From Erythroxylum novogranatense (Eukaryota; Streptophyta; Magnoliopsida; Malpighiales; Erythroxylaceae), in the NCBI GenBank assembly GCA_029891385.1, contig CM057228.1, forward strand, positions 63,184,523-63,248,522: a stretch of 64,000 nucleotides of DNA, given 5' to 3'. Positions 43,600 to 55,133 of this stretch are shown here, piece by piece. The notes beneath the pieces are model-generated. The model searched no databases, was not told the DNA's origin, and saw only the letters and a list, made by a program, of their open reading frames with translations. How positions within the stretch are numbered: the stretch's first letter is position 1; the number at the start of each line of letters is the position of its first letter. Made by a program: the position numbers and the translations under genes.

Positions 43600-44806
43600 A
43601 TGGGGTCCAGAGATAACTTTTGTAAAAGTGACTAGATCCACAACATGTCTTGTATCATAGTCTTGTTCACCTAAATAAACTATGTAATCAGATGGGATAG
43701 CAGGTCATCTCACTCTAGTGGATCTTCATAACTGCATTGATTCTTGTAACTCAGGAACTTTTGTTTGTACAAGTATGAATTCTAGTTCTTGCACAAGTGT
43801 GGTACTAAGACCTTGATCCATGGGACCTGATTGTATGAATGTCTGATACAAAATACCTATAGTATCTGTCTTGTTATCATTTGAAGGGTGAAAGGGCCCA
43901 CCCTCATCATAGATAGCATATTTCAGAAACTTTATTATTTGTGATTCTACTATTTCCCCCTTCTCTACAGTAAAATCTGTATCCTTTAAAGTGTTTGGGA
44001 TATCCAACTGGATAGCAATGAGTATAACGATCTTGCAATTTGCATTCATAAGGATTTAACCATACCTTAGTAGGGCAGATACACAAATGTTTGCAAGGTT
44101 GTGTTTCCACCCTTTCTAGATAATCAAGTAGATTAGTTTTACTCTATATTGACTTCATCATATCCTTTAGGGTGCAGTTACGACTTTCGAGTACACCATT
44201 TTGATAAGGACTGCTTGACATAACGAACTGAGTCACTATTTCAACTGATTCCATATATCTAACAAATAGACCCTTTTGTTATCTTGAAACACCATGTTTG
44301 TCATAATACTCTCCTCCACAATTAGATCTGACAATCTTAGTAGATTTTTCCAATTAGTTCTCAACCTCAGTCCTAAGGATCTTAAATTTATCAAGAACTT
44401 CATACTTTTTCTTAGGCAAGAACACTTAAAGATAATAGGAATAATCATCAATAAAAGTAAAAAAATATCTAGAATTTCATAATATAGTTATATAGGGTCC
44501 ACTGATATTCATATGTATGAGTTTAACAAGCCAGATGCTCTAGTTGACCCCTTTTTTTATTTTAATCAACTTGCCTCTACAACAATCAACATATGTTTCC
44601 AGATCATCAAAATCTAGAGTTGGGAGAATGTGTTCTTTTATCAATCTCTCAACTCTATCTCTAGAAATGTTGCCTAAGCATTTCTTCCATAACATGTATA
44701 ACTTTTCCTCAATCAGAGGTCTTTTTCGAGTAATAGGTTTAGCAATATATGAAAAAGCATACATCTTATGAGGGGTAAGACACATTCTATATAATCCATA
44801 TGACAA
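43600..44806 (-). pseudogene. element C pre-integrase domain and integrase
   Basis: Frame 44806-44540 matches the GAG_pre-integrase zinc domain (LYMLWKKCLGNISRDRVERL, then DLETYVDCCRGK), in which the usual histidines are partly lost. Broken frames to about 44160 follow with the integrase core (RSDCGGEYYDK and an SPYQNGV-type block). A C-terminal linker is readable in 44049-43726. Stops and shifts occur every 100-250 bp. Confidence 0.8.
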
Positions 44807-45259
44807 GAAGGCGGTTCTAATATATTTTTATTGAAAAATAACTATACAATTAAATTATCAATGACAAAATAACAGCCCTCTTTGTCTAACACTAATCTAA
44901 ATATTAGATTATGTCGAAAAGATAATATATAAAATTTATCTTGTAATACAAGTAAAACCCCATATTTGGGTTCAAACATACACCATAAATCAACTTCTTC
45001 ATCTTCACAACCATTAGTTTCTCCTACTCTTTAATTAGCTCTATCACATATATGAACCCTTAGTAATACTAGATTGACCTAACTGAACATATGGAGAGGA
45101 TTTAGATTTCTTTCCTTTGTATCTTTGGGGCTAGACCTTATCCTTTCCTTTTGTTGTTGCAATCGATGTTGTATAAGAAATGTTCTTCAGCTTCCCCTCC
45201 TTTACAACACAATGGGCAATCAAAACATTGATATCCCATTCCTCATCCTGTGAATAATA
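44807..45259 (-). pseudogene. element C protease/gag segment left of nested element D
   Basis: The minus-strand translation is badly shifted, with a readable hydrophobic part (DKEGCYFVIDN) that fits the region upstream of the pre-integrase domain. It ends at TAATA (45255-45259), the left target duplication of element D, and continues at 52648. Confidence 0.55.
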
Positions 45260-46650
45260 TGATATGTGCTTAATTGATTATATATTTATTCCATAACACT
45301 TAGTGATTAATGCTATGAAATGCTTAAGACATTCAGTTTAGTTCATATTTGGTTTTAGGGATAATTCAGATGCAAAAGAGCTAAAGTGAGTCGAAAACAT
45401 AATCTTTGAGCCGTCTTCTTAAGACTCACACTCACTTGTTTTTATGGAGCAAGAAGAAGAAGGATCATAGCAAGAGAAGACAAGAAAAATACATAAATTA
45501 AATAACATGTGAGGCATTCATCCCTTCCAACCATGCATCTTTTTGTCATGGTCGTGTGTCATGGTGTAACACACTAGTCACACCTATGACTAATTTTGCA
45601 TGGGCGTGACACCATGTCACACCCATGTAATTATAACTCATGACTATAAGCTTTGAGGAAACCAATCACATTTATGAGCCAACCACTCACGTCTGTGAGT
45701 TTTTGTCAGCTCACCTGAACCATAGTTTTTAATATAAGTGGAAAAGTTGTGACTACAGAAGATAAGTGTCATTTGGGGAATCTTCTTTGGAGAGTGGAGT
45801 CTCAATTTTGAAGAAGAAAGGGGTAACACTTCATTCCTTTGGAGACTCATGGAGGGTTGAGCTTTCCGATGCCAGTTCGGAGGTGATATCGACGCCAAAG
45901 AACCCAGTTAAGTATTTCTCTCATTGTGTTTATTGTTCTTTCTCTCTTAGGGACTGATTATGTTATCCTATGTCTATTATTTGGGTGTTGTGTAAAAATG
46001 ATTGAATGCTCTATTTGATTGTTTTTATATATGAACCCATTACTAGAATTTCAATATAATCCGTAATTGTTATAGTGAGATTCATTTTTGGCAACTAATA
46101 GTTTTTAATCATTAGGGATAACACAACATTGGTTAAATAACTCAAGTTTGTGTGGTTGTTGCCTTGATTAATTTGTTTTCCTAACTCGCAATGCGACTAT
46201 GCAATTAAATCTAGAGGGCTTATTCTAGGTTGTTCAATCGCTAGGTTTAATTAATGAGCTCTTCTAAATTAAATATAACATAAGGAAAAACCGAGGTTAA
46301 CAGAGCTTATTGTTAATGTATGATTAATAGTTTCTACGAGAGGTATGAGAATAACAATTCAATGAAGTATGTTCAACTGTATGTAGGATGAGATTGAACC
46401 GATGATCTGGTCCCTAACGTATTCATCAATTTTATCATTTTTGAATGTTTTCTTTAACTTGTTTTCATTAGTTTATTTTCATTTTATGTTCTTATTTACA
46501 ATCAAACCAAAGCGCCCACCCTATAACCTAAATACCAATTCTTTTCATTATAAAAGCTAACCGAGCACTCTTTGCGGAATCAACCTAGACTTACCACTAC
46601 TATAGTTATAGATCTAGTTATTTTGAGTAGTGTTACGATGCACTACGTCA
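45260..46650 (+). repeat. element D 5' LTR (1391 bp)
   Basis: Starts TGATATGTGCTTAATTG and ends CACTACGTCA. It contains GTGTCATG/CACACC/GTGACACC words at 45550-45640, like the palindromic cores of 6790-7880. Short frames such as 45644-45898 are chance. Confidence 0.9.
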
Positions 46651-46654
46651 ATTT

Positions 46655-46673
46655 TGGTGTCATTATCGGAGAT
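46655..46673 (+). other. decayed tRNA-Asp-type primer site of element D
   Basis: TGGTGTCATTATCGGAGAT differs from TGGCGCCGTTGCCGGGGAT at six positions, every one a C-to-T or G-to-A change. Confidence 0.75.
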
Positions 46674-46779
46674 TGGGGTGCTTTATTTTTTGTTTTTAAT
46701 TTTAATTAGTATTTTGTACATATTTTTTTATAACTAGTTTCTATTTAGTTATTTTATGATCTTTTCACTTTTTGTTTAG

Positions 46780-48813
46780 TGGTTATGCGTTAAAAAAATT
46801 GCATGGAAGGAAGTAATTTTTCCTATAACTCATATTCTCAATCCTATAACCATGTTTAAAGTGATCATACAAACTTTAGTTATGGATGGGATAACCAGCA
46901 AAATTACTTCCATGATAATTTACAAGATGCAAAATAATTCCCATAAAGATCATCAGCTTCTTATTACGAATTAGTTCTATCTCTAGAAGAATTAGTTAAT
47001 GATGTCACTGTTAAAACTTTGCAATTTCAACAGGAGGAAAGGTAATTTTGGTAGGATACAAGGTTTAGCGTCCAAAATTTGGAGTGGCAGCAAAACTTAG
47101 GTACATTTATAGAAAAATTGGTTAATCTTTATGTTGCTAATACTTTGCAAATTTAGCATGATATGATACAATTCCAATAAGATACAAAGAGGTGTACCCA
47201 AGGGACATTGGTGTAGAGACCTTATAGAGTAAAGAGGAGCTTGAGAATCCTCAGAAGACTACTCAAGGAATTGCTTGTGAAGAAGAAGTTGAGAAGGAGC
47301 TCAAAGTCAAGAAGGATATATCATTTAGCTAGAAGGTAAATAATAAGTTCTTAATTGTTGTTAAAACTAACCCTTCACCTTTACTTGATAGATTGGAGAA
47401 ATTGAAAGAGGAGGAAAAGGTGAAGAGATAATCGAAATGTTCTTAAAGTGTGAGGACTCAGTAAAGATCAAGAGTTTGAAGATAGGGAATGTGATGAAAA
47501 TGAGAGCTCATCACCTTAAGCCCTATCCTGAAAAACCTTAAGTGGAGGAAGCACATTGACACCTGAAGATCATTACTTTATCATGTGAGGAGGAAAACAT
47601 AGAGTCAAGCCATTACAATAAACAAAGGTGCTACTTAGGAGGCAACCTGAGGGAAGTTTATTTCTTTTTCTTACATTTTTGCATTTATTTCTTATATGTT
47701 TATGTGTTTTTAAGTTTGTTTGCTTCTTACTTGTATTTAATTTTTCAATCAAAGAAAGATGGAATCAAATAAACAGACAAATATTTTCTCCTTTTCTATT
47801 GCTTCTAAGACTATATAGTCATGATTAGAGAGTGAATTGGCTACTTAAAACCATGAAAACTTTATCATGTACTTTTGCTCTTGTGAATGGTTAATATGCA
47901 GTATCTTTAGAAGACTAGTAACTAGTGGTAGACAAAAACCAGTGAAATTTTGAGCCTTTATAGACTGACACTTCCATATCAGTATCATTGTCTTCTGTTT
48001 ATATGTGACCTTTATGACATGTATATCCTAACTTTGCTTTGAATTTCTATTCAAGACTACATTTTTATCACATGGATTAACATGGAAATGATATGACATT
48101 TTTTATTTTTACAAATTACATTAGCCAAATAACCTACCTTTTGGAATGAAATTTTCCTTTGTTAAATCTCCTTAAGCTTTATTAGCCTTTTTTTGTGTGC
48201 TAACCACATTACATGCTTTAAACCTAACCAATGTTCTACCTAAGCCTTAAAGTTAGTATAACATTTGTGATTGTTGATGATTGTGGATGCATAAAAGTAT
48301 AACTATGGGGGTGTGCATATTTGTTGGGTTGGTTATAATCGTTGAAATGTCATTCTATATCTTATCCACGAATTCTAAGGTCGATGTAGCTTTTTTAAAT
48401 TTTTAAATGAAAAGAAAAAAAAGAAAGGAAAAGACAAAAGCAAAAGAAAAGAAAAAGAAAAAAGAAAGAAAAGAAATGAAAAAGAAAAAGAAAAATATGT
48501 TTAAATAAAAGTATCAAGGAGGAAATGCATTTGTTTTGCAAAGTTATTCATTATTATTTTTCCCTCATAAAGTTGTATGGAATTGGTGATTTGAATATGA
48601 TGCATATGAGGTAAATGTTATTTTGAAGGATCACTATTTATGATTATAGTGCATTGTTTGTTATCGATCGTATGAGTGGTTTCTTATAATTCCTTATGCT
48701 TCATGTGACTTGCGATGTGAGAGTTTGAATTTGAACTATGAAACATAGTTTTTGCATTCATCATAACTGATAGTACTCAGTGTTGAATGAATGTTAGTTT
48801 TTGCACTTGATGT
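46780..48813 (+). pseudogene. element D internal region, left part
   Basis: A broken frame from about 46800 reads NFSYNSYSQSYNH, then a helical, Glu/Lys-rich stretch to about 47440, probably a gag remnant. At 47607-47650 the words ACAAAGGTGCTACTTAGGAGGCAACC match the TTGGGAGGCAACCC-type sequence found after pol in many plant gypsy elements. A purine-only tract (AAGAAAAGAAAAAG type) runs from 48410 to about 48500. No catalytic domain is seen. Confidence 0.5.
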
Positions 48814-50917
48814 TGTTGGAGTTATGTAAATATAGTGCCCTGGAAAGCAAGTGTATTTACATGTAACTTTATCTTCTTGATTCTGAGCTTTGTAATGAAA
48901 ATATTTATTATTAATAAAACAAAAGAGTTTGGTTTTATCTGTATGAGCATTATATATCTGGTCATAAGGTACCAAGATTTATTTGTAAGTAATATACATA
49001 TACATAGAGATGTATGGGAAACATGTATATTATTAGAATCTGAATTAATTGATTCACAGTTGAATAATCAAGTTGGTCGTTTGATTATGGTTTAGACTGT
49101 AGTGTTGCGATTTATCTCCATATAAGTAAAGGAGTTTACTTAAAGGGAATGATGAGTTTCATATCATGATAGTAGTAGACTATCGATAATGGCACTATTA
49201 AATGAATCGGAATCAAGTATGTTTTCAAGAATAAAGTGGGTCGTTACTTTAATATTAAAACATACAACTTAAGCATTCGCTATTATGAACCACAATCTTG
49301 ATGAGTGGTGAACTCATATGTGTTTCATTATAATTCTTGATATGATCGGAATGGATTTTTACAGGTATTAATCCGGTTCTGCATGTTGGAATTATTAATT
49401 GAAACATGTATCGAGAACATTCACTCAAATAAAGAGTTTATAGTGTTATCATCTCTTCAGATGTTTTAAGGAGATTTGGTGATTAAAGCTGGCGCCAGTA
49501 GTTTGATGGACTAGCTACCCATCAAGTCTTAACACTAAGATGAGATCTTATGTGTTAATCACCATATAAAGTAAAATGAGAGATCTAGAAGGAAAAACCA
49601 ACATAAGGGCAAAACGGTAATTTTATCTTTTGTTGTGCGGATGGCTATAATAAGGTTCTAAATAGGGTTTGCAATTGGACATATTCTCATAATATTTAAT
49701 AATTCAAGAGTTCAACTAATTGTCTTTAGTGGAATGACATTTAGTTAATAAGCTAGAATTAATTCCAATGAGATTGAATTATTTACGGGCTTATTGGAGC
49801 TTGAATTATCAAAGTCCAATAAGATCCCCACTTGGCTTTAAGGAAGGTTATCAAGCTAAGTAAGAAGTAGTTTGGAGGCTTTAAAAGTCCATAATTGAAT
49901 GATGGGCTTATACTAATTAATGGTTAATTGGAAGCCCATATGTTCATTTAGAAATGGGCTTGTTTTGGTTTAATGTAATTGATTAGATTAATTATATTAA
50001 AACAATTTTTTTTAAATGGAGAAGAAGCAATTTCGAAATTGTGTTAGGTTAGATGTGTAACCACACATTTGACATTAAAATACTAAATAAAGATGGTCTT
50101 TATTATGGTTCATCATTATTAAATGGAGTTATGAACTTACCATTAAATGGTTTAATGGTTGCCTTTTAATGTTGGCATGTAACCTATTTGCATTCATTAG
50201 ATTAAAGATGAAAGATGTACATTAGATGGACCATCTTCCTTCTTTCTTCTTGTCAAAACCGAAATGGGTATTCAATTATAGGTTATGGTCTTTTCAAATA
50301 GCCATTTTAAAGATAAATGAAGTAAGTCTCATTTATTGGCTATTTGATGAGTGATTAATGTAAGAAGTGATGCATTGGATGCCTCTTACTCTTTCCATTT
50401 ATGCATATTTCGAAATTGAGAGGTAAGAAAGGGTTCTTGCATATTTTTTAGACATTCTCTCTTTTCATGCAAGAGAGAACCGAAATTCCTAAGTGAAAGA
50501 ATTGAAAGAGTTTCAATTTTGGTTCTTCTTCTTCTAAGAAAATCTCCTCCAAATTTTTTCTTCTCCTTTCCCACCAAAGGATTTTGTTAACCTAGTTGTC
50601 CTTGAAGAACAAGTGGTAAATCTAATTGGTAGAGGATACTACTACAAGGAAGAAGATAGATTGCTAAAGGAAAAGACTCAAAGGCAAAGGATTTGGATAT
50701 AAGAAGGAGAGGATAGCGCAGCGAGGATTTAAAGCTGTAGCGAAGGAGTCGGTAATTCCTTTTATCTTGTTCTTGGTTTTATTATCCTTATACCATATCA
50801 TGTATGGATTAGCATGTTGATTTGGATATATTGCTTCCGCTGCAAGATGATTTCTTAAAAAGTTTTGAAATCTATCGTTTCTCCAAACTAAGCATGTTTT
50901 CTTTTTCCGATCCTACA
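48814..50917 (+). repeat. solo LTR E (copia-type, 2104 bp) nested in element D
   Basis: It starts TGTTGGAGTTATGTAAATAT followed by AGTGCCCTGG (a common copia LTR opening) and ends CCGATCCTACA. The five bases GATGT flank it on both sides (48809-48813 and 50918-50922). There is no internal sequence, primer site or second LTR, so it is a solo LTR left by recombination between the two LTRs of one element. Small frames inside are chance. Confidence 0.85.
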
Positions 50918-50922
50918 GATGT

Positions 50923-51299
50923 TGCATTGAGTGTTACTTTTGCTTTACTAACTTTGATGATTTTTGCACTACACTATCCAAAAACATCTCATCTTACCCT
51001 TGCTCACATTATAACCTTAAAAATTCATTTGATTCATGATTATGCATGTGAATCTTAGTGGTGGAGAAATGAAATGATGTGCAAAGTTATGGAGTGTCAT
51101 GATCATAATTGGTTCTTGAGTGTATCTATAGATAAATCTTATTTAACATATTTTTTCCAAGTCTATCTTTAGATTGCTTAGTTTCTTACTATAGTTTTTG
51201 AAAGTTATTCATCTTTGCTTATGACTATTTATGCTTAGGAAATATGAAAAATGAGTATGTTTTTCCGAAGAATGGTCAAAAGCTAAGTGTGGAGGAAAT
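50923..51299 (+). other. element D internal region, right part, with polypurine tract
   Basis: Non-coding sequence resumes after solo LTR E and ends in GCTAAGTGTGGAGGAAAT, the typical tract before TGATA-type gypsy LTRs. Confidence 0.7.
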
Positions 51300-52642
51300 T
51301 GACATGTGCTTAATTGATTATACATTTATTACACAACAATTAGTGTTTAATGCTATGAAATGCTTAAGAAATTCACTTTAGATCATATTTTGTTTAGGGA
51401 CAATTTGGAAGCAAAAGAGCTAAATTAAAAGTACAATTTTTTAGCCATCTTCTTAAGACTCACAATCACTTGTCTTCATGGAGCAAGAAAGAGAAAGATT
51501 AGAATATGAGAAGACAAGAAAATACATAAAATGAAGAACATGTGAGGCATTCATCCCTCAAGGCCATGCATCATTTTGTCATGGCGTGACATACTAGTCA
51601 CTCTCATGACTAATTTTGCATGGGCATGAAACCCATATTGCACCCATGTAGTTATAACTCAAGATCGTGAGCTTCAAGGAAGCCAATCATTGCTATAAGC
51701 TAACTACTCACTCTCGTAAGTTTTTCCAGATTACCTAATCCCTAGTTTTTAATATAAATGGACAAGTTGTGATGGTAGAAAGCATGTTTAGTTTGGGTAA
51801 TCATCATGAGAGAGTGGAGTCTCAGGTTTTGAAGAAGAAAAGGGGCAAAGCTCCATTCCTTTAGAGAACTATGGAGAGTTGAGCTTTTTGATGCAAGATA
51901 GGAGCTGATATAAATGCTGAAGAACATGGTTAAACATTTTTCTCATTATGTTTGTTGTTTTTTGTCTCTTAAGGATTGATTATGTTATCCTATATCTATT
52001 TTTTGAGTGTTGTGTAAGAATGATTGAATGCTATATTTGACTGTTTTTATCTATAAACTCATTGCTGTAATTTTTGTATAATCCGTAATTATTATGTTGA
52101 GATTCATTTATGAAAACTAATACTTTTTAATCATCTAGGATAATATAACCTAGGTTAAATGACCTTTCCTTGATTAACCTATTTTCCTAACTTATAATGT
52201 GATTGTCCAATTAAATCTAGAGAGCTTGTTCTAGGTTATTCGATAGCTAGGTTTAATTAATGAGCTCTTCTTAATTAAACATGACTTAAGAGAAAATTGA
52301 AGTTAATAAAGCTTAATGTTAACCTACAATTAAAAGTTGTTAAGAGAGGTATGAGAATAATAATTCAATGAAGTATGCTCAATTGTTTGCAAACCGATAT
52401 TAAACTGATAACTGGGTCCCTAACGTATTTATCATTTTTAAATGTTTTCTTTAATTTTTTTTCATTATTTTAGTTTTATTTTATTTTCCTATTCACAATC
52501 AAACCAACCCCCCAAATAACCTAAACATCAATCATTTTCATAATAAAAGCTAATCGGCACTCTCTGTGGGATCGACCTAAACTCACCACTGCTATAGTTA
52601 TAGGTATAGTTATTTCGAGTAGTATTACGACGTGCTATATCA
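51300..52642 (+). repeat. element D 3' LTR (1343 bp)
   Basis: Starts TGACATGTGCTTAATTG and ends GTGCTATATCA, followed by TAATA. The shared word ACTCTNTGNGGNATCNACCTA lies near both 3' ends. Confidence 0.9.
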
Positions 52643-52647
52643 TAATA

Positions 52648-53186
52648 CGTCATCACCAAAATACTAAAATTTGGAGGGAGTGTGCTCAGAGCTTGGCGAA
52701 TTATGCAAACATCAAGAAGAGGAATATTCAGCGCCTTCTATTTACTATAGAGGTAGACCATTCTTGATATGTATTCCCACACTCCCCCTTCCCTAGTATA
52801 CCTCGTGGAGAGTAATTCTTTCACTAAGACACTTATCTTAGCATTAGTCGAGACTTTGTACTTCTGGGAGAAATTATCAAGAAACTCTCATGCTATGTCT
52901 GTCTCTAAAAGTCCACTAAGGAGATGTTCAAAAATTTATCTTTTAATAATCATGCAACTTAATCTGTACGACAATCCTAGGTTGCATATGCTACTTTATT
53001 AGCCTCCAAGTTATTGGATGTAGGTGGAGATGGCTTGTCCATACAAATGGCTATGTTAATATCTGCCATCTCCATTGCAATTAATACATCATCTATCAAC
53101 TTCTTCAAATTGAAGCTAGTCAGGGTTTTAATGATGACAATGATATCATTGACATAAAAGGTTATTGAAAAAAGATAATGTAACAA
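52648..53186 (-). pseudogene. element C gag segment right of nested element D
   Basis: On the minus strand, frame 53186-52977 reads DVLIAMEMADINIAICMDK and then SNNLEANKVAYAT, the start of a copia Gag. Later pieces KDKFLNISLVDF and CLSERITLHEVYLGKGE follow in shifted frames to 52648, where element D interrupts it. Confidence 0.65.
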
Positions 53187-54459
53187 TCAACAAAAATGTA
53201 GAATAATAGCAATACTCAAAACCTTAAAATAGCATATGTATCGAGAATTCGATTACATATATTATGAAACACCTGTGGGCTGAATATATAATATATGCAA
53301 CCAAACCTTCACATAAAAGCGATTAGAGTACATACCATTAACTCTTATGACATTATCACCTGTGACCGAATAGATCATTTAAGTAATGACTTTCCTTCAG
53401 CAAACACTTTTATGTAGATCTCAAAATCTCATGTAAGGCCAACATCAGTGGGCAGAATAACCAAACATAAGAACAAAGACATTCTCCAACATATAAGCAT
53501 AACAATTTAAAATACTGACTCAAAAGCCCATTGTGGTGACTACATTCTAATTAGTATCCAAAAGGTTCACAAATACAAGAGATACATCTTTATCTTATCC
53601 TCACATTTTGTATGGGCATATAGTTTATAACAACGTACCATCAATAAATGCAAAACCTGAATTAATTACAGTCTTATTATCACATACTAGTGCTAAAAAC
53701 ATTATCTTTAAACTTTCTTTGAGACTTTTATCTAGAAAAATATCAATCAGAGCGACTATTATGCATTACCGAGCACTAAACTTACCACACAAGATACGAA
53801 AACCTCAAGTATCTCTTTCATGTCAAGTTTGTAGCACAAAAATTCACTCAAAATTGACTTTAGAATGTCTTATTCGCTTTTTCTAGAGTGAAATTACCAA
53901 TGTAATAAATCCAAAAAATTAAAAACTCACTTAATGAATTTATCAGACTAAAAAATTGATCTAAAATAACCCAAGGTATCTTTACATTTTTTGAAAATTT
54001 TGGATTTTTTTCTTTTTAAGGATGATGTCAACATGACGTCAGAGGGTGTCACTGGATGGATGGAGCGTATAGTGCACGTGCCACACCTGACGCACCTTTG
54101 GATGAGTCAGGCGTGTGCGTTACCGACATACGGCATACCTCTGTCCAACCATGGGTCCTACTCCGACAGCTGTTTGGCCTGTGTAAGACACACCGCCTTA
54201 AAGGTGGTACTATTCACCCATCGGGCATGTGTGCCACACGCACTCAATGATCTCTCGCTCCTTGCTAGAAAATGACAATTTTCAAAGAGATTCAGGCTGT
54301 TTTTTGCACTCCTAGGCTTGTTTTCAACTTGGTTTTTAATGCTAACCATATTTAGCATACATTCAAGCATCAATATGCAAGAAAAAACTGAAAAATGAAA
54401 CTTTATTCTTCGAAACCCTTATGGAGAAAAGCTACAAATCTTTCGTTTTAGCCACTCAA
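53187..54459 (-). other. leader of element C, no gene seen
   Basis: About 1.3 kb between primer site and gag. A more GC-rich island at 54020-54250 opens with the overlapping words GATGATGTCAACATGACGTCA on the plus strand. Open frames there are short and overlap on both strands, so no gene is called. Confidence 0.5.
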
Positions 54460-54464
54460 TCACG

Positions 54465-54481
54465 TCACCACTCTGATATCA
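54465..54481 (-). other. primer binding site of element C
   Basis: The minus strand reads TGATATCAGAGTGGTG within two bases of the LTR end, a slightly decayed initiator-Met tRNA site (TGGTATCAGAGC type). Confidence 0.75.
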
Positions 54482-54483
54482 TG

Positions 54484-54983
54484 TGTAACACGTAACATGA
54501 GTTTTATTTACGTATCCTGGATCGAATGTAAAATGGAAATAATGAAAAAAATATGAAAAATACCTGATTTTAGTTCTATGACTTTAAACAAGCTTTTTGA
54601 GGATGAAACAAGCACGAATTCACCAACACCTTCACGGGATCTACTCACCGGGACATAGTCAATGTCTTTCTACAGTTTTCTCAAAACATCAACCTCTGAA
54701 TAGGTCAGGTAACTTTACGTTCATGAATGACATGAGCAATTACAGGAGATCTTAACTTCTTTATATAATTTTCATATTGGATTTCTCCATCATAGGCTCA
54801 TTATGGGTCTGGTCTATATTGATCAAAATTCATTTTTCTCTTAGACTTAGCTTATTAACCTATATCTTTTATTAAGCTATTTTATTATTTTTATTAAGGT
54901 CAAATTACGTAACTTTACCGATAAATTAATTTAAAACCAATAAAATGCAATTAATGATTGTTTATCAAATGGAAAAATATAAC
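54484..54983 (-). repeat. element C 5' LTR (about 500 bp)
   Basis: On the minus strand it starts GGTTATATTTTTCC, one base changed from the TGTTAT of the other LTR, and ends CATGTTACGTGTTACA. It abuts the 3' flank of the intact P450 at 54984. Confidence 0.8.
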
Positions 54984-55133
54984 CATATAACTACATGAAA
55001 TTAGTGTAACTTCATCTTTGACATAGAAACGCTGTAAGATTAAATTGCAATTAATTAAACACTGTAAGATGAAATTACTGTTAACTTCATCTTTAACAAC
55101 TGGCTAGTTCTAACACAAAGCTACTTTGCAGTT

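Larger units (their letters stand above)
45260..52642 (+). mobile_element. gypsy-like element D nested in element C
   Basis: It has two LTRs of 1391 and 1343 bp (TGATATGTGC / TGACATGTGC starts) and perfect TAATA duplications at 45255-45259 and 52643-52647. A tRNA-Asp-type primer site and the polypurine tract GTGTGGAGGAAA are present. After removing the solo LTR E, the internal region is only about 2.5 kb. It has no protease, RT or integrase that I can find, so D is a non-autonomous or deleted derivative. The first 125 aligned LTR bases show about 15 differences (12%), making it older than element G. Confidence 0.92.
40861..54983 (-). mobile_element. copia element C, minus strand, carrying nested elements D and E
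   Basis: On the minus strand the order is 5' LTR (54484-54983), primer site, leader, gag (52648-53186, interrupted by element D), pre-integrase domain and integrase, RT, RNase H, polypurine tract, 3' LTR (40861-41305). With D removed it is about 6.7 kb. The flanking bases do not match (AAACT on one side, CATAT on the other). One side lies in a P450 exon edge, the other in the 3' flank of another P450 copy, so this is not a simple insertion. All frames are broken. Confidence 0.85.

Noticed and set aside
45644..45957. Frames in the element D 5' LTR
   Set aside because: They lie in LTR sequence, are not conserved in the 3' LTR copy, and carry no domain.
53991..54275. 94-codon plus-strand frame and overlapping frames in the leader of element C
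   Set aside because: They are antisense to the element, overlap on both strands in a GC-richer patch, and have no family resemblance.
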